Of a stretch of DNA of 64,000 nt, positions 16,845-27,070 are shown one piece after another. Below the pieces are notes generated by a model. It did no database searches. It was not told where the DNA came from and was given only the letters and a program-made list of their open reading frames with translations. The number at the start of each line of letters is the position of its first letter. The first letter of the stretch is position 1. Origin of the DNA: JANXQG01 sp963804375 (GTDB taxonomy: Bacteria; Planctomycetota; Planctomycetia; Pirellulales; Thermoguttaceae); contig CAWDQE010000014.1 of the NCBI GenBank assembly GCA_963804375.1, positions 2,232,001-2,296,000 on the forward strand, written 5' to 3'. Position numbers and translations under genes: made by a program.

Positions 16845-18218
16845 ATGGACCGCAGGCAGTTTCTAAAAAAGACAGGCCAATGTGCCATCGCTTCGACCCT
16901 CGTGGGAGCGGCTGGCAGCCCAGCCATTGCCACTGCGCCCACGACCAATTCCGGAACGGTGCCCGGGCCGCAATCTGGTTACACTCTGCCTGACCATTTG
17001 CCGAAAAGGCTCTCCATCGGCATGTTCATCTGGAACTGGGTGACCATGGCCACGCCCGGCGAACCGTACCACGACCTGGGGAAAGCCGTCGCCGGATTGC
17101 CTGAGCGGGGATTCAACGCCGTGCGGGTCGATGCCGGGTTGAATTGGTGTTTTCGGATGGACGGCCAGCCGCGCGGTGAGATGGAGTTCGGCCCCTGGAT
17201 CGCAGGCTACCTGGAAAACCTCACGTCGGTCAACGCCCGTGGCGGTGGGCGGCACGACGTGCTGAAGCGGGTGATTCGGCTGATGGAACTGGCCAAGCAA
17301 CACGGCATCTCCGTGATCCTTACGAGCTGGGAGTACCAGGATAGCTCCTGGTTCGTGGCCGACGCGAAAATCCGCGCCGAGGTAATGGCCGTTTCCGAGG
17401 ACAAGCGGCTGATGCACATGGCGCGGCAGCACGACCGCCTGCTGCGCATCCTGAAGGACAAAGGCTTACACCGCAACATCGCCTTCGTCGAGGTCCACAA
17501 TGAGCCCGACGCCAGCCTCTTTCCGCAGGGCGAGAAGGGCAAGAAGCTGCACGAGGAGGCCATTGCGCTGCTGCGCGATGCCCACCCCGATGTCCTTGTC
17601 AGCGGCGACTACTGTAGTCACAATCCGGCCATCGTGCCCGATAACGTGCAGGTCTACGACCAGCACACCTATGTGGCGGAACTCTACTGGACCATCCTCT
17701 ACGGCCAGACGATCTGGCACCGGGACTTTGACCCAGCCAAGCCGCGCAAGCTGAAGCTGCTGGACCGGCTGCTGAAGGCCAATTTCGTTCCTTACGCGGA
17801 GTTCAGCAAGCCCGCGCAGAACGTGCGGGAGTTGTGGCGGAAAATCGACTGGCTGTATTACAACCTTGACATTGAGCGGTTCGACGAGTGGATTCTGGAG
17901 GAGTACACGCGGCGTGAGGCGGGCCTGAAGCAGCAGGCGGCCCGGATCTTTGAGACCGATGCCCGGGAGGCCCATCGGCGGAAGGTCCCGGCGGTTTGCG
18001 ACGAGGGCGGCTATTTTTATCCTCCCTTGGGGTCGAAGTTCGAGCTTCGTCCGCCTGGAACGAGCATGTTCGACCTTCAGGTGGACCTGGCAATCAAGCA
18101 CGGCTATTGGGGCATGATGCCGACCACGTACTGCGGAGCAGAACACCCGATATGGAACAACGCCGAGTGGTTGCGAACCATAAATGGTCGCTTTCAGACA
18201 GGGAAGGTGCTGGCGTAG
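16845..18218 (+). CDS. Tat-exported cellulase-like TIM-barrel glycoside hydrolase (GH5-like)
   Basis: The N-terminus, MDRRQFLKKTGQCAIASTL, is a twin-arginine signal. A TIM barrel follows: LSIGMFIWNWVTMA, ERGFNAVRVDAGLNWCF, RVIRLMELAKQHGISVILTSW, NIAFVEVHNEPD with the acid/base Glu near residue 220 (H-N-E-P), VQVYDQHTYVAEL and KVPAVCDEGGYFYPP, where the Glu near residue 387 is the likely nucleophile. The layout fits clan A beta-glycosidases. Length is 457 residues. The barrel holds a long helical insert (about residues 300-370). It probably removes sugars from plant or algal polysaccharides; the bond cannot be told. Its stop is directly followed by the SDR relic. Confidence 0.82.
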   Translation: MDRRQFLKKTGQCAIASTLVGAAGSPAIATAPTTNSGTVPGPQSGYTLPDHLPKRLSIGMFIWNWVTMATPGEPYHDLGKAVAGLPERGFNAVRVDAGLNWCFRMDGQPRGEMEFGPWIAGYLENLTSVNARGGGRHDVLKRVIRLMELAKQHGISVILTSWEYQDSSWFVADAKIRAEVMAVSEDKRLMHMARQHDRLLRILKDKGLHRNIAFVEVHNEPDASLFPQGEKGKKLHEEAIALLRDAHPDVLVSGDYCSHNPAIVPDNVQVYDQHTYVAELYWTILYGQTIWHRDFDPAKPRKLKLLDRLLKANFVPYAEFSKPAQNVRELWRKIDWLYYNLDIERFDEWILEEYTRREAGLKQQAARIFETDAREAHRRKVPAVCDEGGYFYPPLGSKFELRPPGTSMFDLQVDLAIKHGYWGMMPTTYCGAEHPIWNNAEWLRTINGRFQTGKVLA

Positions 18219-18947
18219 AGGACCAGAGGACCGGAAACCATCGCATCTATCGTCGAGCCACTCCACGGAGAGGTTGCCCTGGTGACGGGGGCCAGCCGCG
18301 GCATCGGCAGGGCCGCCGCCGTGGCCTTGGCGAAGACCGGCGCGGCGGCGGCGGTGAACTTCAAAAACCGCGTCCAGGAGGCCCAGGTGGTGTGCGCGGA
18401 GATCGAGGGCACTGGCGGCCGGGCCGTGGCGATCCAAGCCGACGTGTCGATCGCCGCCGCCGTTGCCCAGGTGGTCAGGCAGGTCGAAAGCCGGCTTGGG
18501 CCGGTGGCCGTGCTGGTGAACAACGCCGGCATCACCCGCCCGCAGCCCATCCACGAGATCACCGAGCAGGACTGGGACGAGGAGTTGGCCGTCAACCTGA
18601 AGTCGGTGTTCCTCGTCACCCAGGCGGTGTTGCAGGGCATGCGGGCGGCGAATTGGGGCAGGATCATCAACCTCTCCTCCGTCGCGGCCCAGACCGGCGG
18701 GGTCATCGGCCCGCACTACGCCGCCTCGAAGGCGGGTATTCTGGGCCTGACGCACTCCTACGCCGCCTTGTTGGCCAAGGAGGGCATCACGGTCAACGCC
18801 ATCGCCCCGGCCTTGATCGACACGGAGATGATGCGCGACAACCCCCGTGCCACTCCGGCTTTGATCCTGGTGGGCAGGTTCGGCACGGTGGACGAGGTGG
18901 CCGACGTGGTGGTCACGCTCGCCACGGCTACAACTGGGTCACCTTGA
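18219..18947 (+). pseudogene. SDR family oxidoreductase (FabG-like), degenerate ends
   Basis: The frame contains EVALVTGASRGIGRAAA (NAD(P)-binding Gly motif), VLVNNAGITRPQPI, WGRIINLSSVAAQTG and HYAASKAGILGL with the Tyr-x-x-x-Lys pair, so the catalytic residues are present. But there is no plausible start: the sequence opens at the stop of the previous gene and the only GTG lies inside the first beta strand. The end is damaged too: after VDEVADVVVTLA the normal closing (NGYxTGQxxxVxGG) is missing and a stop follows; one base over, HGYNWVT appears. Catalytically it would be a sugar or hydroxyacyl reductase. I call it a relic, though a missed start cannot be ruled out. Confidence 0.6.
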
Positions 18948-19474
18948 AGAGATAAGTCGAAATCTGGCCAGAAGCTCGTACCGAGCAGGTCTACTCGCGG
19001 GCATCCTCGCCCTGAGCTGCGCTTTATCGTTACCGACGCATGTCCGCCGCTGTCCAGCCTTGCCCGTAGTGCTTCTTCAATATGGTCGTGCAGATCCGGC
19101 GCTTCATTTTCGTAATGATCTCTTACGCGAAAGGTCTTTAAGTACATCGACGACCAGCGCGTTGAGTTCAGTGGGTGTCATCTTTCGGCCTTCGGTTCGA
19201 GCCTCTCGCAAGTCCGACCGACCGATATTGTACCAGGCCGCAATGGCGTTGTCGATCATCGACCCCATGAACTCGGGGTGTGCGATCTTGCAGCCCCCGC
19301 TGGCGGCCACGGTGGGCAGGGACGGGCGTTTGGCAAGCCTGGCCACCGAGAGCCCCCGCGGCTTCCTGGAGGCCGTACGTCCTGATTATGGCACGCCAGC
19401 GACTAGGCCGCTACAATCAGGCGGCGTGTAATCCGACTTTCTCGGTCAACGAGGTTTGCTAGGAGAACCTTCCG
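18948..19474. other. Intergenic stretch with a doubtful minus-strand reading frame
   Basis: The minus strand from about 19346 to 19104 reads MIDNAIAAWYNIGRSDLREA, then MTPTELNALVVDVLKDLS, and the neighbouring frame (up to about 18960) reads TFRVRDHYENEAPDLHDHIE. These look like pieces of one small protein with a frame break near 19120, but I do not recognise it and no good start is visible. No other feature is seen. Treat as a possible relic. Confidence 0.3.
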
Positions 19475-20332
19475 ATGGGGGAACTCATTCAGTTTGTTGA
19501 GAAGGAGCTTCTCAGTCCCGCCGCCCTCTTCGGGGCCATATTCTATGCCGCCGTCTTCGCTGCGACGGCGTGGGCCCTGGGGCGGCTGCTGAAAATGGCC
19601 GTTACCCGTGCAATGACGAAGGATCACCGCGGTCTCGTCGATCGGACGGTGGCTCCCTTCGTAGTCCAACTGCTGGGCGCCGTGATCTACGTCATCGCTG
19701 TGCTGCTGTACGTACAGTTGGTGCCGCAGCTTCGCGGGATCGGCACGGCACTGCTGGCGGGAGCTGGCGTGGCGTCCATCGTCCTCGGCTTGGCGGCACA
19801 GAACACGCTCGGCAATCTAATCGCTGGCATGACGTTGCTGCTCTACCGCCCCTTCCAGGTGGGGGATCGCGTCCAGGTGACCGCCCCGACAGGTCTGGAG
19901 ACGGGCGTGGTCGAGGTCATCACGCTTGGATACACGATCCTTCGGACAGGCGACAACCGCCGCATCGTCGTGCCGAACTCTGCGATGGCCAACCAAGTCA
20001 CGGTGAACCTTACGTCCCGAGACCCGCAGATCATGGTTTCCGTCCCCGTCCGTGTCAGCTACGCCGCGGATCTGGAAAAGGCGCGCGGAATCCTCATGCA
20101 ACTGGCCAAGCAGCATCCCCGCCTGCGGGATGTCGTTGGCTGCCCGCTGACCGCACTCGGTGAATCGAGCGTGACGCTGACCGTCCAGGCATGGTGCGTG
20201 GACGCGGGATTTGCCAAGCAAGTCGAGTTCGATCTGCTGGAGCAGGCGAAGAAGCAGTTCCAGGACGAAGGCGTCGAGATTCCGTTCCCATCGCAAAATG
20301 TCGTTTTGAAAGGCACGCCGCCGTCAGGCTAG
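19475..20332 (+). CDS. MscS-family mechanosensitive channel
   Basis: The ATG at 19475 has an AGGAGA site nine bases upstream. The protein has three hydrophobic helices (AALFGAIFYAAVFAATAWAL, VVQLLGAVIYVIAVLLYVQL, and the Gly/Ala-rich pore helix LLAGAGVASIVLGLAAQNTL). It continues with GNLIAGMTLLLYRPFQVGDR, the MscS pore-to-beta-domain signature, then VVEVITLGYTILRTGDNRRI and VPNSAMANQVTVNLTS. The C-terminal alpha/beta part is complete (DEGVEIPFPSQNVVLKG). Length (285 residues) is that of MscS. Role: release of solutes upon hypo-osmotic shock, inner membrane. It is surrounded by relics and seems intact. Confidence 0.95.
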   Translation: MGELIQFVEKELLSPAALFGAIFYAAVFAATAWALGRLLKMAVTRAMTKDHRGLVDRTVAPFVVQLLGAVIYVIAVLLYVQLVPQLRGIGTALLAGAGVASIVLGLAAQNTLGNLIAGMTLLLYRPFQVGDRVQVTAPTGLETGVVEVITLGYTILRTGDNRRIVVPNSAMANQVTVNLTSRDPQIMVSVPVRVSYAADLEKARGILMQLAKQHPRLRDVVGCPLTALGESSVTLTVQAWCVDAGFAKQVEFDLLEQAKKQFQDEGVEIPFPSQNVVLKGTPPSG

Positions 20333-21107
20333 GAAGCGACTGGCCGAGTGGTTCCTCGCCGCTGCGATGGTGCGCAACCTTGCGCACGTCAATGCGATTG
20401 TCGGCGGTTTGACGAGTGTCGTCAACGTGGCTTCCGACCAGGCGGCCAACGCCTTGGCAATCCAATCCGGCTCAGGGGTGGCGGTTGGCCCGGGCGCCGT
20501 TCTGTCGGTAACGAGCGGTACCAGCGTCACGGGCGCCGCCATGCTGAGTGTGGATCCCAACGGATTTTTCTCCACCGGGGGAACCCTGTCCCTCGATACC
20601 GGCGGCGGCCTGACCGGCGGACCGGTGTTCGCCAATAGTTATCAACTCAACGACGGCACGGCCAGTGCGGACCTCTCTGGCCCGGGCGGCCTGACCAAGG
20701 ACACTGGCGGCACGGTGACCCTTTCCGGCGTCAATTCCTACGCCGGCGGCACCGTAGTCGACGCTGGGACGCTGATCGTCGCCAATGCCGGTGCCTTGCC
20801 TGATGGCTCAAGCCTGACGGTTGGCTCGCGTGCGGTGTTTGCATTCGGCGTCGGCCAGGCCGCGGCGAGTTCTTCGACCGCCGTACCCATCACTGCGACG
20901 GTTGCGGCGAGCGCGCCGGCCGGTGCACCGGTCACAGCTTCCGCCATTTCGACACTTTCGCTGGTCCTTAGAAGACAGGCTGAAAACCTATCCTACGTGC
21001 CGGTGACATTGAGCACTCCAGCGGAAACGCTGGTGGATTTCGCGGCTTCCGTACGCGGCGTGGGTCCTGGCGGTAAATTGACGAATCGATTAAGAGATGC
21101 ACCATAG
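20333..21107 (+). pseudogene. Autotransporter-associated beta-strand (PATR) repeat protein fragment
   Basis: The frame starting near 20367 carries GTLSLDTGGGLTG, then LTKDTGGTVTLSGVNSYAGG and TVVDAGTLIVANAGALPDGS, followed by LTVGSRAVFAFG: one full copy of the PATR repeat, as found in large surface proteins. Upstream there is no signal peptide; the frame opens at the MscS stop. Downstream it passes into Ala/Thr/Pro-rich sequence (VPITATVAASAPAGAPVTAS) and ends without a PEP or other anchor signal. I read it as a piece of a much larger surface protein. Confidence 0.6.
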
Positions 21108-21332
21108 CAGCTTACCGCGAAAGGAAGCCCAACCTCTTTGCCGCCGCGGCGCCGCCATTCGGATGGCGGCGGCGATCGCAGTTGACGTTCCCGGAGTTAC
21201 CCCCGCTATTCGAGCCCGACGGAGCCTTCAACTGTCACATGACCGGAAGTACCGAAACGGCGACGTGCAGATCGGTAGTCATTGTACACAAATGACGAGC
21301 GGACGAAAGCAGCGATCTGAGAAAAGCGTACT

Positions 21333-22101
21333 TTAATCCGCGAGACTCATGCTCCAATGTTTCTTCTGTCCCGCGATGCCAAGTCGCTCCAGGCATGCCT
21401 TGATCTCGCACAGAAACTGCTGTGGCCAGCGGCTAAGCAGTGGGAATGCGCAACAGAAGGTGATGGCAAGTGAAATCGCGTGGCGAGTCCGCATGCGGGA
21501 GCCGATCGCGTTGATGGGTGCTCATCCTTTGCGGGCGGGAGAGAAAGTGCGGATGCGGAATTAGGGGTTCGCCAAGCGCAACAGCAACGGCGGCGAAGGT
21601 CCGCTCTGGTTGTCCGTGCAAGAGATAGCCCAGCATTGCCCCTTCGCTCGAAAAAGTGGCGTAGCGGCCGGTAAGCAGGTTATGGTTGATTTCCGTCACG
21701 TACGGCCCGACTTCCCGGTCATCGACGAGGACTTTTGCTTCCAACGGCCAGACCGTGCGCGGGTAGTTGTTGAGCATGAAGCCGATGTCCGGTTGTGGCG
21801 GCGCCGTGCGCCCGCTTTTGCGTTTCGTCTGCTCCGGCGGCACGTGAATGAGGCTGAACGGCTCGTCGCCGCTCAGCCCCTGCCCGATCCGAAGTGCGAG
21901 CAAGATACTCAAAGACCGCTCCTTGTCCTCGTCAGTGTCGGAAAATGGCGTGACGCGGAAGTCCTGATCGAGGAGCCGGTCATATCCGCCCCAGACCAAC
22001 TCGAGCAACAACCGCGATCGGTCCTGGCACCATCGCTGGGCAATTGCCTGGAAGGGAGGTGAATTGGGCCAACGTTGTTCGAGATAGGTTGGGCGCGTCA
22101 C
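21333..22101 (-). pseudogene. Partner protein of the adenine methyltransferase, frame broken near 21450
   Basis: The start is a GTG at 22101 with GGAGGG seven bases upstream; it overlaps the methyltransferase stop (GTGA), so translation is probably coupled. The protein reads TRPTYLEQRWPNSPPFQAI, DRSRLLLELVWGGYDRLLDQ, PDIGFMLNNYPRTVWPLEAK, VGPYVTEINHNLLTGRYATF and GAMLGYLLHG. An acidic-x-x-Lys pair (VWPLEAKVL) near a central strand could belong to a PD-(D/E)xK nuclease fold; this is inference. In its own frame it ends at 21433, but the neighbouring frame continues naturally (FPLLSRWPQQFLCEIKACLE, then KHWSMSLAD) to 21333, implying a lost base near 21450. I do not recognise a named family. Confidence 0.55.
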
Positions 22102-25100
22102 TTTCGCCCTCCGTGATTCGGCTGCGGCTCCGGCCGCCATATTTGCACGTCGCCGGCCACTTCGTCCGCATCGCGCATCGCGGCCGAACGGGTCCAGTAA
22201 CGAATCCGGTCAGGCTTGACGATGTAGATCGTGGGAACCGAGCGTCGTTGGTATTGATATTCGGCGTACACCATAGCGACGCGCTGATAGAAAATGCCGC
22301 CGCGACCGGGTTCGTCTGCGGCGAGCCATTTCCGGTCCAACTCCAAGAGCCGATCGCAGAGCGCGGCGGAGTCCATCGGCTCGACAACGATTTCTTCATC
22401 GCGTGGCCAATCCAAATGGATAGCTACCAAGCGGACGGGCAACGGCGAAGCGGCGGCATCCTGGAAGATGGTCGCACAACGCGCTTTGTCTTGGCCGAAC
22501 CCGGCCTTAAGCACGCGGAGGAAGTAGCGGCAATACGCAGCAAGCTGCGGCTCGGAGCGCGCCGGCTGGGCGAACCGCGGCGCGCGTTCGGTCGCTTGCC
22601 GGCCCGGCGACGTTTCGTCACCTTTGAAATCCGGTAACGTGTAGTCGAATAGGTCCTCCACGAGGGCCCACTCGGCGTCCTTGAAGCCGAAGGCGTTGCG
22701 AACGCGCTTGTCAACATCTTTGAGCGTCTCCAGCCCCGCAAGCATATCATCCTGCGGCGGAGCAAAGGGAACAGGCGCATCTCTTCGACCAGCGGCTCGG
22801 GCCGATACGACGCAAGGCGGCCGCTTGTTAGCAAGAGAAAATAGACTGCGATGACGCTATTGTACGATAATGCTGCAGACTCAAGGATCGATTTAGACTT
22901 GGTGTGGACCGAGATGTAGCTTTGGGAACAGATCGCGCCGTTGTCGTTATTTCCGATCGAGAGGAGAGCGCGAAAGCGGCCTGAGGATTTGGTCCATCCT
23001 TGCTTGATTAGGAGCTGCGGCAAGCCAAATGCCTTTAAATCCGTGCGACGATGCACTCTCGGATTCCAATTTGCAGGCAAACTCTCTATCGACAAAGTCA
23101 AAAACGTGCCGTCCGGAAAGTCATCCTCTTCCAGAATGTACCGTCCTAATATTTCGGGGTGCTCAATTGCCCCGCGAATGATGCCTTCCCGGCTCTCCAC
23201 TAGCCTCGCCCGGAAGAGTCTCTGGAGATTCTCGCCAGCACTCAAATGCTTGATTAGATTCAGGTCACGCCGTCCGCCCCACGCCAATGCCGTCCAGACT
23301 AGCGGCTCGGCCATCACCTCATCGGGCCACACCTGCGAAACATCGTGCGGTTCGATGACCACGGTGTCCTCGCTTTCCGTCGTCTCGGCACCGCCGGGCC
23401 TGACCTGCTTTGGCGACGCGTAGACAAGTGGTGTATTGTCCGGCATGGTTGGCCGCAGCGTGACGATGCAGGGTGGAGAGACAGCGCCTTCGAAAAGTTT
23501 GAATCGCAGCGCGGAGAGATTTACAACCTCTTCGATCTTGAAAGTGGAAAACAGCTTTTCGCGAAAACGTTGGGCTGGCCCGCTACGGTTGAACAGAAGG
23601 GAACTAGCCGGCTGAATCATCGAGACTCGGCCTTCGCGCCTGGTCAAGGTCGCCGCCTTGGCGAGGAAAAGCGTGCCGATGGCCATGTTGGGAATTGGCC
23701 ACGAGTGGGCTCGGTCCCTGGCCCATGATTTTGCGGGCTCGGTCGCAGTGTCTTCGCCCCAGGGGGCATTGCCGACGACTAGATCACAGGTTTCGGCGTC
23801 TTTCTTGCTGCTGAAACCGGAAGTGCTTTCTCGAAAAAAATCAGCGCAAATCAGCGTGTGATCGCGAAGAGGCGGGAACTTCGTCGACCGGAGATAACTC
23901 TTGGGCTCCAACTCATCGCACATTGTCAAGTAGAGGCTGAATGACGCCACTCGAACGGCCTGCGGATCGATGTCGACGCCGAACAAGCTCCGCTGTAGGA
24001 TGCCTCGCAGGTCGTCCGCGGACGGCTTTTGACCCGAATTCGCGCTCCTCCAACGGTGGATCAGGCGCTGGAAGGCTTTGACAAGGAAGATTCCTGAACC
24101 GCACGCCGGGTCGAGAATCTTGAGTTGCCACTGATCGCCGCCCCAAGGTAGAACTTCGTCGAGCATGAAGTCCACCAAGTACCCCGGAGTGTAGTGTGCG
24201 CCTTTGGCACTAACGAACTCCTCGTAAATGCTGCTAATGAATTCCAGCGGCACCACGTCGAACGAGTACAATCGCCACAGGTACCTCTGCCGGCCACGGA
24301 GCCGGCCGCTCACGAAGTCCGCCAGGGTTTGCAGATGCCGGGGTTCGACTTGCGCCATTTCGGCTTGCCACTCTTGCTCTGCGCTTTTCCAGCGTGTCTC
24401 CCTTGCCGGGAAACAGGTCGCCGTTAAACTTGTCATTCAACCAGCGGAAAAACCGGTATGCCTCGTCGTAGTCGGCTAATATGGAGCCCAACTCGCTATG
24501 TTGTTGTAGCAGGAGCCCCTCTTCCTGCAGCCGCGACAAGAGATTGGCATTAAGGGCTGGACGACCGTCGGAATCCTTGCGGTCGAAGAGAAACTGGCTG
24601 AAAACCACACGCGCCAAAAGGTCGTGGATTCGATCGTAATTGAGACCCTGCTTCTGCAGTCGCTTGCGAACATGCTTCAGTCCCTCCAACAGCAAGCGGT
24701 TGGCACGGCCGTCACGGCGAAAGCGGTCAGGAAACTGCCGGTAGAAATCGCCCGACGCCAACCGTACCCAGTGCAAAGCGTGCGCAGCCTGCTCGGACGG
24801 ACCGAGGCTGGCCGTCAGATCGATCCCCGCCTCCATGATCTCGCCCTGCCCGGCCGGCAGTTCTCCTTCGGCGGCAGGACGTTCGCAGCATGTCCACGTC
24901 TTTACGCGGTGCGGCTCTACGGTGATCAGCAACGGCGCGCGAACGAAGAGCCAGGCCAAGTGGTGACAGTCGGTCAATGTGGCATCGGAAACTGCTCGCG
25001 GGAACTCGCAAACCAGCGCAAGTGGCGCCTCCGTATCGGCCGAATCGGGGTTCCTGGTCAGAATGCCAACCCGCGCATCTGCTCCGTCGGCTCGCGTGCG

Positions 25101-25325
25101 AATGGCAGTTTGAATCTTCCCCTGCGCCAACTCCGCGAGCAAATGGGGCCCGATCCCCGGAGGCGAAAAAATGGCCTCCCTGGTGGGCCACTTCATCTGT
25201 TTTTGAAGCTGGGCAATAGACATAAGCTGCAAATACCGAGCGTGTTCGCCCTTCGAAAAACAATCTGCCCGATACGGTTTCGGTAACTTGTATCCGCGAA
25301 TCCCGCGCGTGAAAAACGCGCGCAT
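22098..25325 (-). pseudogene. Large N-6 adenine DNA methyltransferase (Eco57I/type IIG-like), broken in two places
   Basis: Three overlapping frames make one protein of about 1075 residues. Part 1 (25325 to about 24388) has PREAIFSPPG-like and RRDGRANRLLLEGLKHVRKR plus a helical region. Part 2 carries AKGAHYTPGYLVDFMLDEVL, LKILDPACGSGIFLVKAFQR (SAM-binding motif I), RSLFGVDIDPQAVRVASFSL and CDLVVGNAPWGEDT, which is motif IV of the N-P-P-[YFW] type with Ala for Pro. Part 3 (from about 22760) has DDMLAGLETLKDVDKRV and runs to 22098. Frame breaks lie near 24388 and 22760. The layout (long N-terminus, gamma-type methyltransferase, target-recognition part) suggests a single-chain restriction-modification enzyme. 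As read, it is dead. Confidence 0.75.
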
Positions 25326-25941
25326 AAGGGAACACTTCTCTAATCGGTTTTCTCAAAAGACAACTTAACAACTCACGCTTCGCATGGTTGCACGTCAGCC
25401 GCGAGCCGTAACTTGGAACGTATGTATACTACTCCAGTCGCTTCTCAAAGGCAATCGGGGGGTCCTGGCCGTTTCCGAACTTAACCCCCCCATCGAGGAA
25501 CAGAGACGCGAGCGCGAGCGATCGACCCTAATACTCGCACAATTCCTCGGGATAACGGGCTCTGATTACGACTGCCAGCCGACCCCGGGCGCGGGCAAAA
25601 GCCGCCGTTACACGCGGCGGCGGGCGCGAGCGTTCGATCAACTCACGTCGATCGCGCCCACCGATGCGTCCAGACGCGTCTCGCTTGCCCGCGTCGGAAA
25701 CCGTCGACCGACGCCTATCGCGACCACGGCCAACCGCCATTAACCGGGCGCTGCGAATGCGCTGCATCCTGGGCCGAGGATCCACGCCCCCCTTTGCATG
25801 CGGATATTAGGTTTCAGCGAGCCGCAAATTGTCTTGTGACAACCACTTAACGCCGTGACTCGAAAGAAAGGCCACTGGTTTATTGCCAGCGGCAGTTTCT
25901 TTCACAAGTGGTTATTTGTAAAGCACTTACGACGAATACAG
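25326..25941. other. Intergenic stretch, no gene seen
   Basis: No coding frame can be supported. There is a short G-run/C-run pairing (TCGGGGGGT near 25452 with AACCCCCCC near 25486) and a small inverted repeat AACCACTT (about 25842) with AAGTGGTT (about 25903) just before the tRNA on its downstream side. The middle (25500-25790) is very rich in CG dinucleotides and seems non-coding. Confidence 0.5.
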
Positions 25942-26016
25942 TCGGGGCGACTGGATTTGAACCAGCGACCTCTTGGTCCCGAACCAAGCGCTCTAGCCAG
26001 GCTGAGCTACGCCCCG
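25942..26016 (-). tRNA. tRNA-Pro (anticodon CGG)
   Basis: The minus strand folds as a full cloverleaf of 75 bases: acceptor CGGGGCG pairs with CGCCCCG, D-stem GCTC/GAGC, anticodon stem CTTGG/CCAAG enclosing loop TTCGGGA (anticodon CGG), and the T-arm GCTGG TTCAAAT CCAGT. The discriminator base is A and CCA is not encoded. It reads codon CCG (Pro). Confidence 0.95.
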
Positions 26017-26191
26017 TTACGCGCGGTACTGTTACTGGCCGCGGAGATCAAGAATACTCCGTGCAAGCCTGAGCGTCAACGTCCTCTCGCGGCAAAAGAA
26101 CCAGTATTCCTTGACTATTTCCTGAAAAAAAGAGGGCTCTGCAACGGCCAAGTCTTCCTACCCACCGTCGAGCCGTAGCATCGGCCGCATC

Positions 26192-27070
26192 CTATTGCCG
26201 CGGTACTTCCTCCCGAGGACGACTGGCCACCCGTTGGGTTGACTCGTCCTTCCTCGCCGCCGCCTTGGCCGCGGCACGGTGGGTCACCGAGGCTACGACC
26301 TCGGCAAGCTGCTGCCGCGTTTCCGGCTGCACGTGCGTGAGCCGCCCTGTCAGACGCTGCATGCCCGACGAGTTCACCTCCGCCGTCTTCGACATACTGC
26401 CCAAAAACGCGACGGTCAAAATGAAATTGTTGTCAATGTTCTTCACCACCAGCGGCTGCAGGGTACGAGCCAAGAGCTCGGCGCCGCCCGAATCAACGCT
26501 CAAAAAACCGTCCAGACACGACGTAATGTAGTACTTTCCACTTGAATCCTTGCTGTAGCCCGTTTTCAAAACGGCAAGGCAACTGCCCGTAATCTTGTGG
26601 GCTAATAGCGGGCCGGTATAAGTCCACCTGCCGTAGACAATCTGCATTTCGCTGCTGTGATAGAGATATTCAAGCGTTGCCGACGTGCCTTCGGCCTCGA
26701 CGATGCGGAAGGTGTCGATGTCGGTCTGCCGCAGTTGGAGCTGCGAAATGCCCAGAATCTCCCAGATGTTGACGACGACGTCCGGATGACGCACGAGGAA
26801 TAAATACAAGTCCGGGTCGCAGTTGACCATGCGAACGGGAAGCCGGCGATAGATGCTCACGTTGGACAGCACCGAGTTGACCTTCTCGCGGGAGTCGGCG
26901 TCCAGCCGGTTGAACGGGATCGACTGGACCGCACTGTTTCGGACCGCTGTGCTGGACGCCCCTTGCGTCGTTTCGGGCGAAACGGCGGTGGGCGCGGCCG
27001 CTGATGCAAAGCTGCCCGTCAGCAAAAAGGTTAGCCCGGTGAAGAAGGTTCGAATCCGATGCAGTCGCAT
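26192..27070 (-). CDS. Secreted conserved hypothetical protein of planctomycete type
   Basis: I chose the ATG at 27070, which begins a clean signal peptide (MRLHRIRTFFTGLTFLLTG, then SFASAAAP) and has AAGG nearby; a Met at 27124 after GGGGGG is the alternative. The mature protein holds FNRLDADSREKVNSVLSNVS, YRRLPVRMVNCDPDLYLFL, HPDVVVNIWEILGISQLQL, YGRWTYTGPLLAHKITG, YYITSCLDGFLSVDSGGAEL and NFILTVAFLGSMSKTAEVN, ending in a low-complexity basic tail. I know this pattern as a recurring planctomycete protein without known role. No catalytic motif is visible. It is probably periplasmic. It is divergent from the HEAT protein. Confidence 0.75.
   Translation of the reverse strand: MRLHRIRTFFTGLTFLLTGSFASAAAPTAVSPETTQGASSTAVRNSAVQSIPFNRLDADSREKVNSVLSNVSIYRRLPVRMVNCDPDLYLFLVRHPDVVVNIWEILGISQLQLRQTDIDTFRIVEAEGTSATLEYLYHSSEMQIVYGRWTYTGPLLAHKITGSCLAVLKTGYSKDSSGKYYITSCLDGFLSVDSGGAELLARTLQPLVVKNIDNNFILTVAFLGSMSKTAEVNSSGMQRLTGRLTHVQPETRQQLAEVVASVTHRAAAKAAARKDESTQRVASRPREEVPRQ

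Noticed and set aside
21333..25325. BREX (PglX) or DISARM system
   Set aside because: Only a methyltransferase and one small partner are present; no phosphatase, helicase, phospholipase D or other partner genes flank it.
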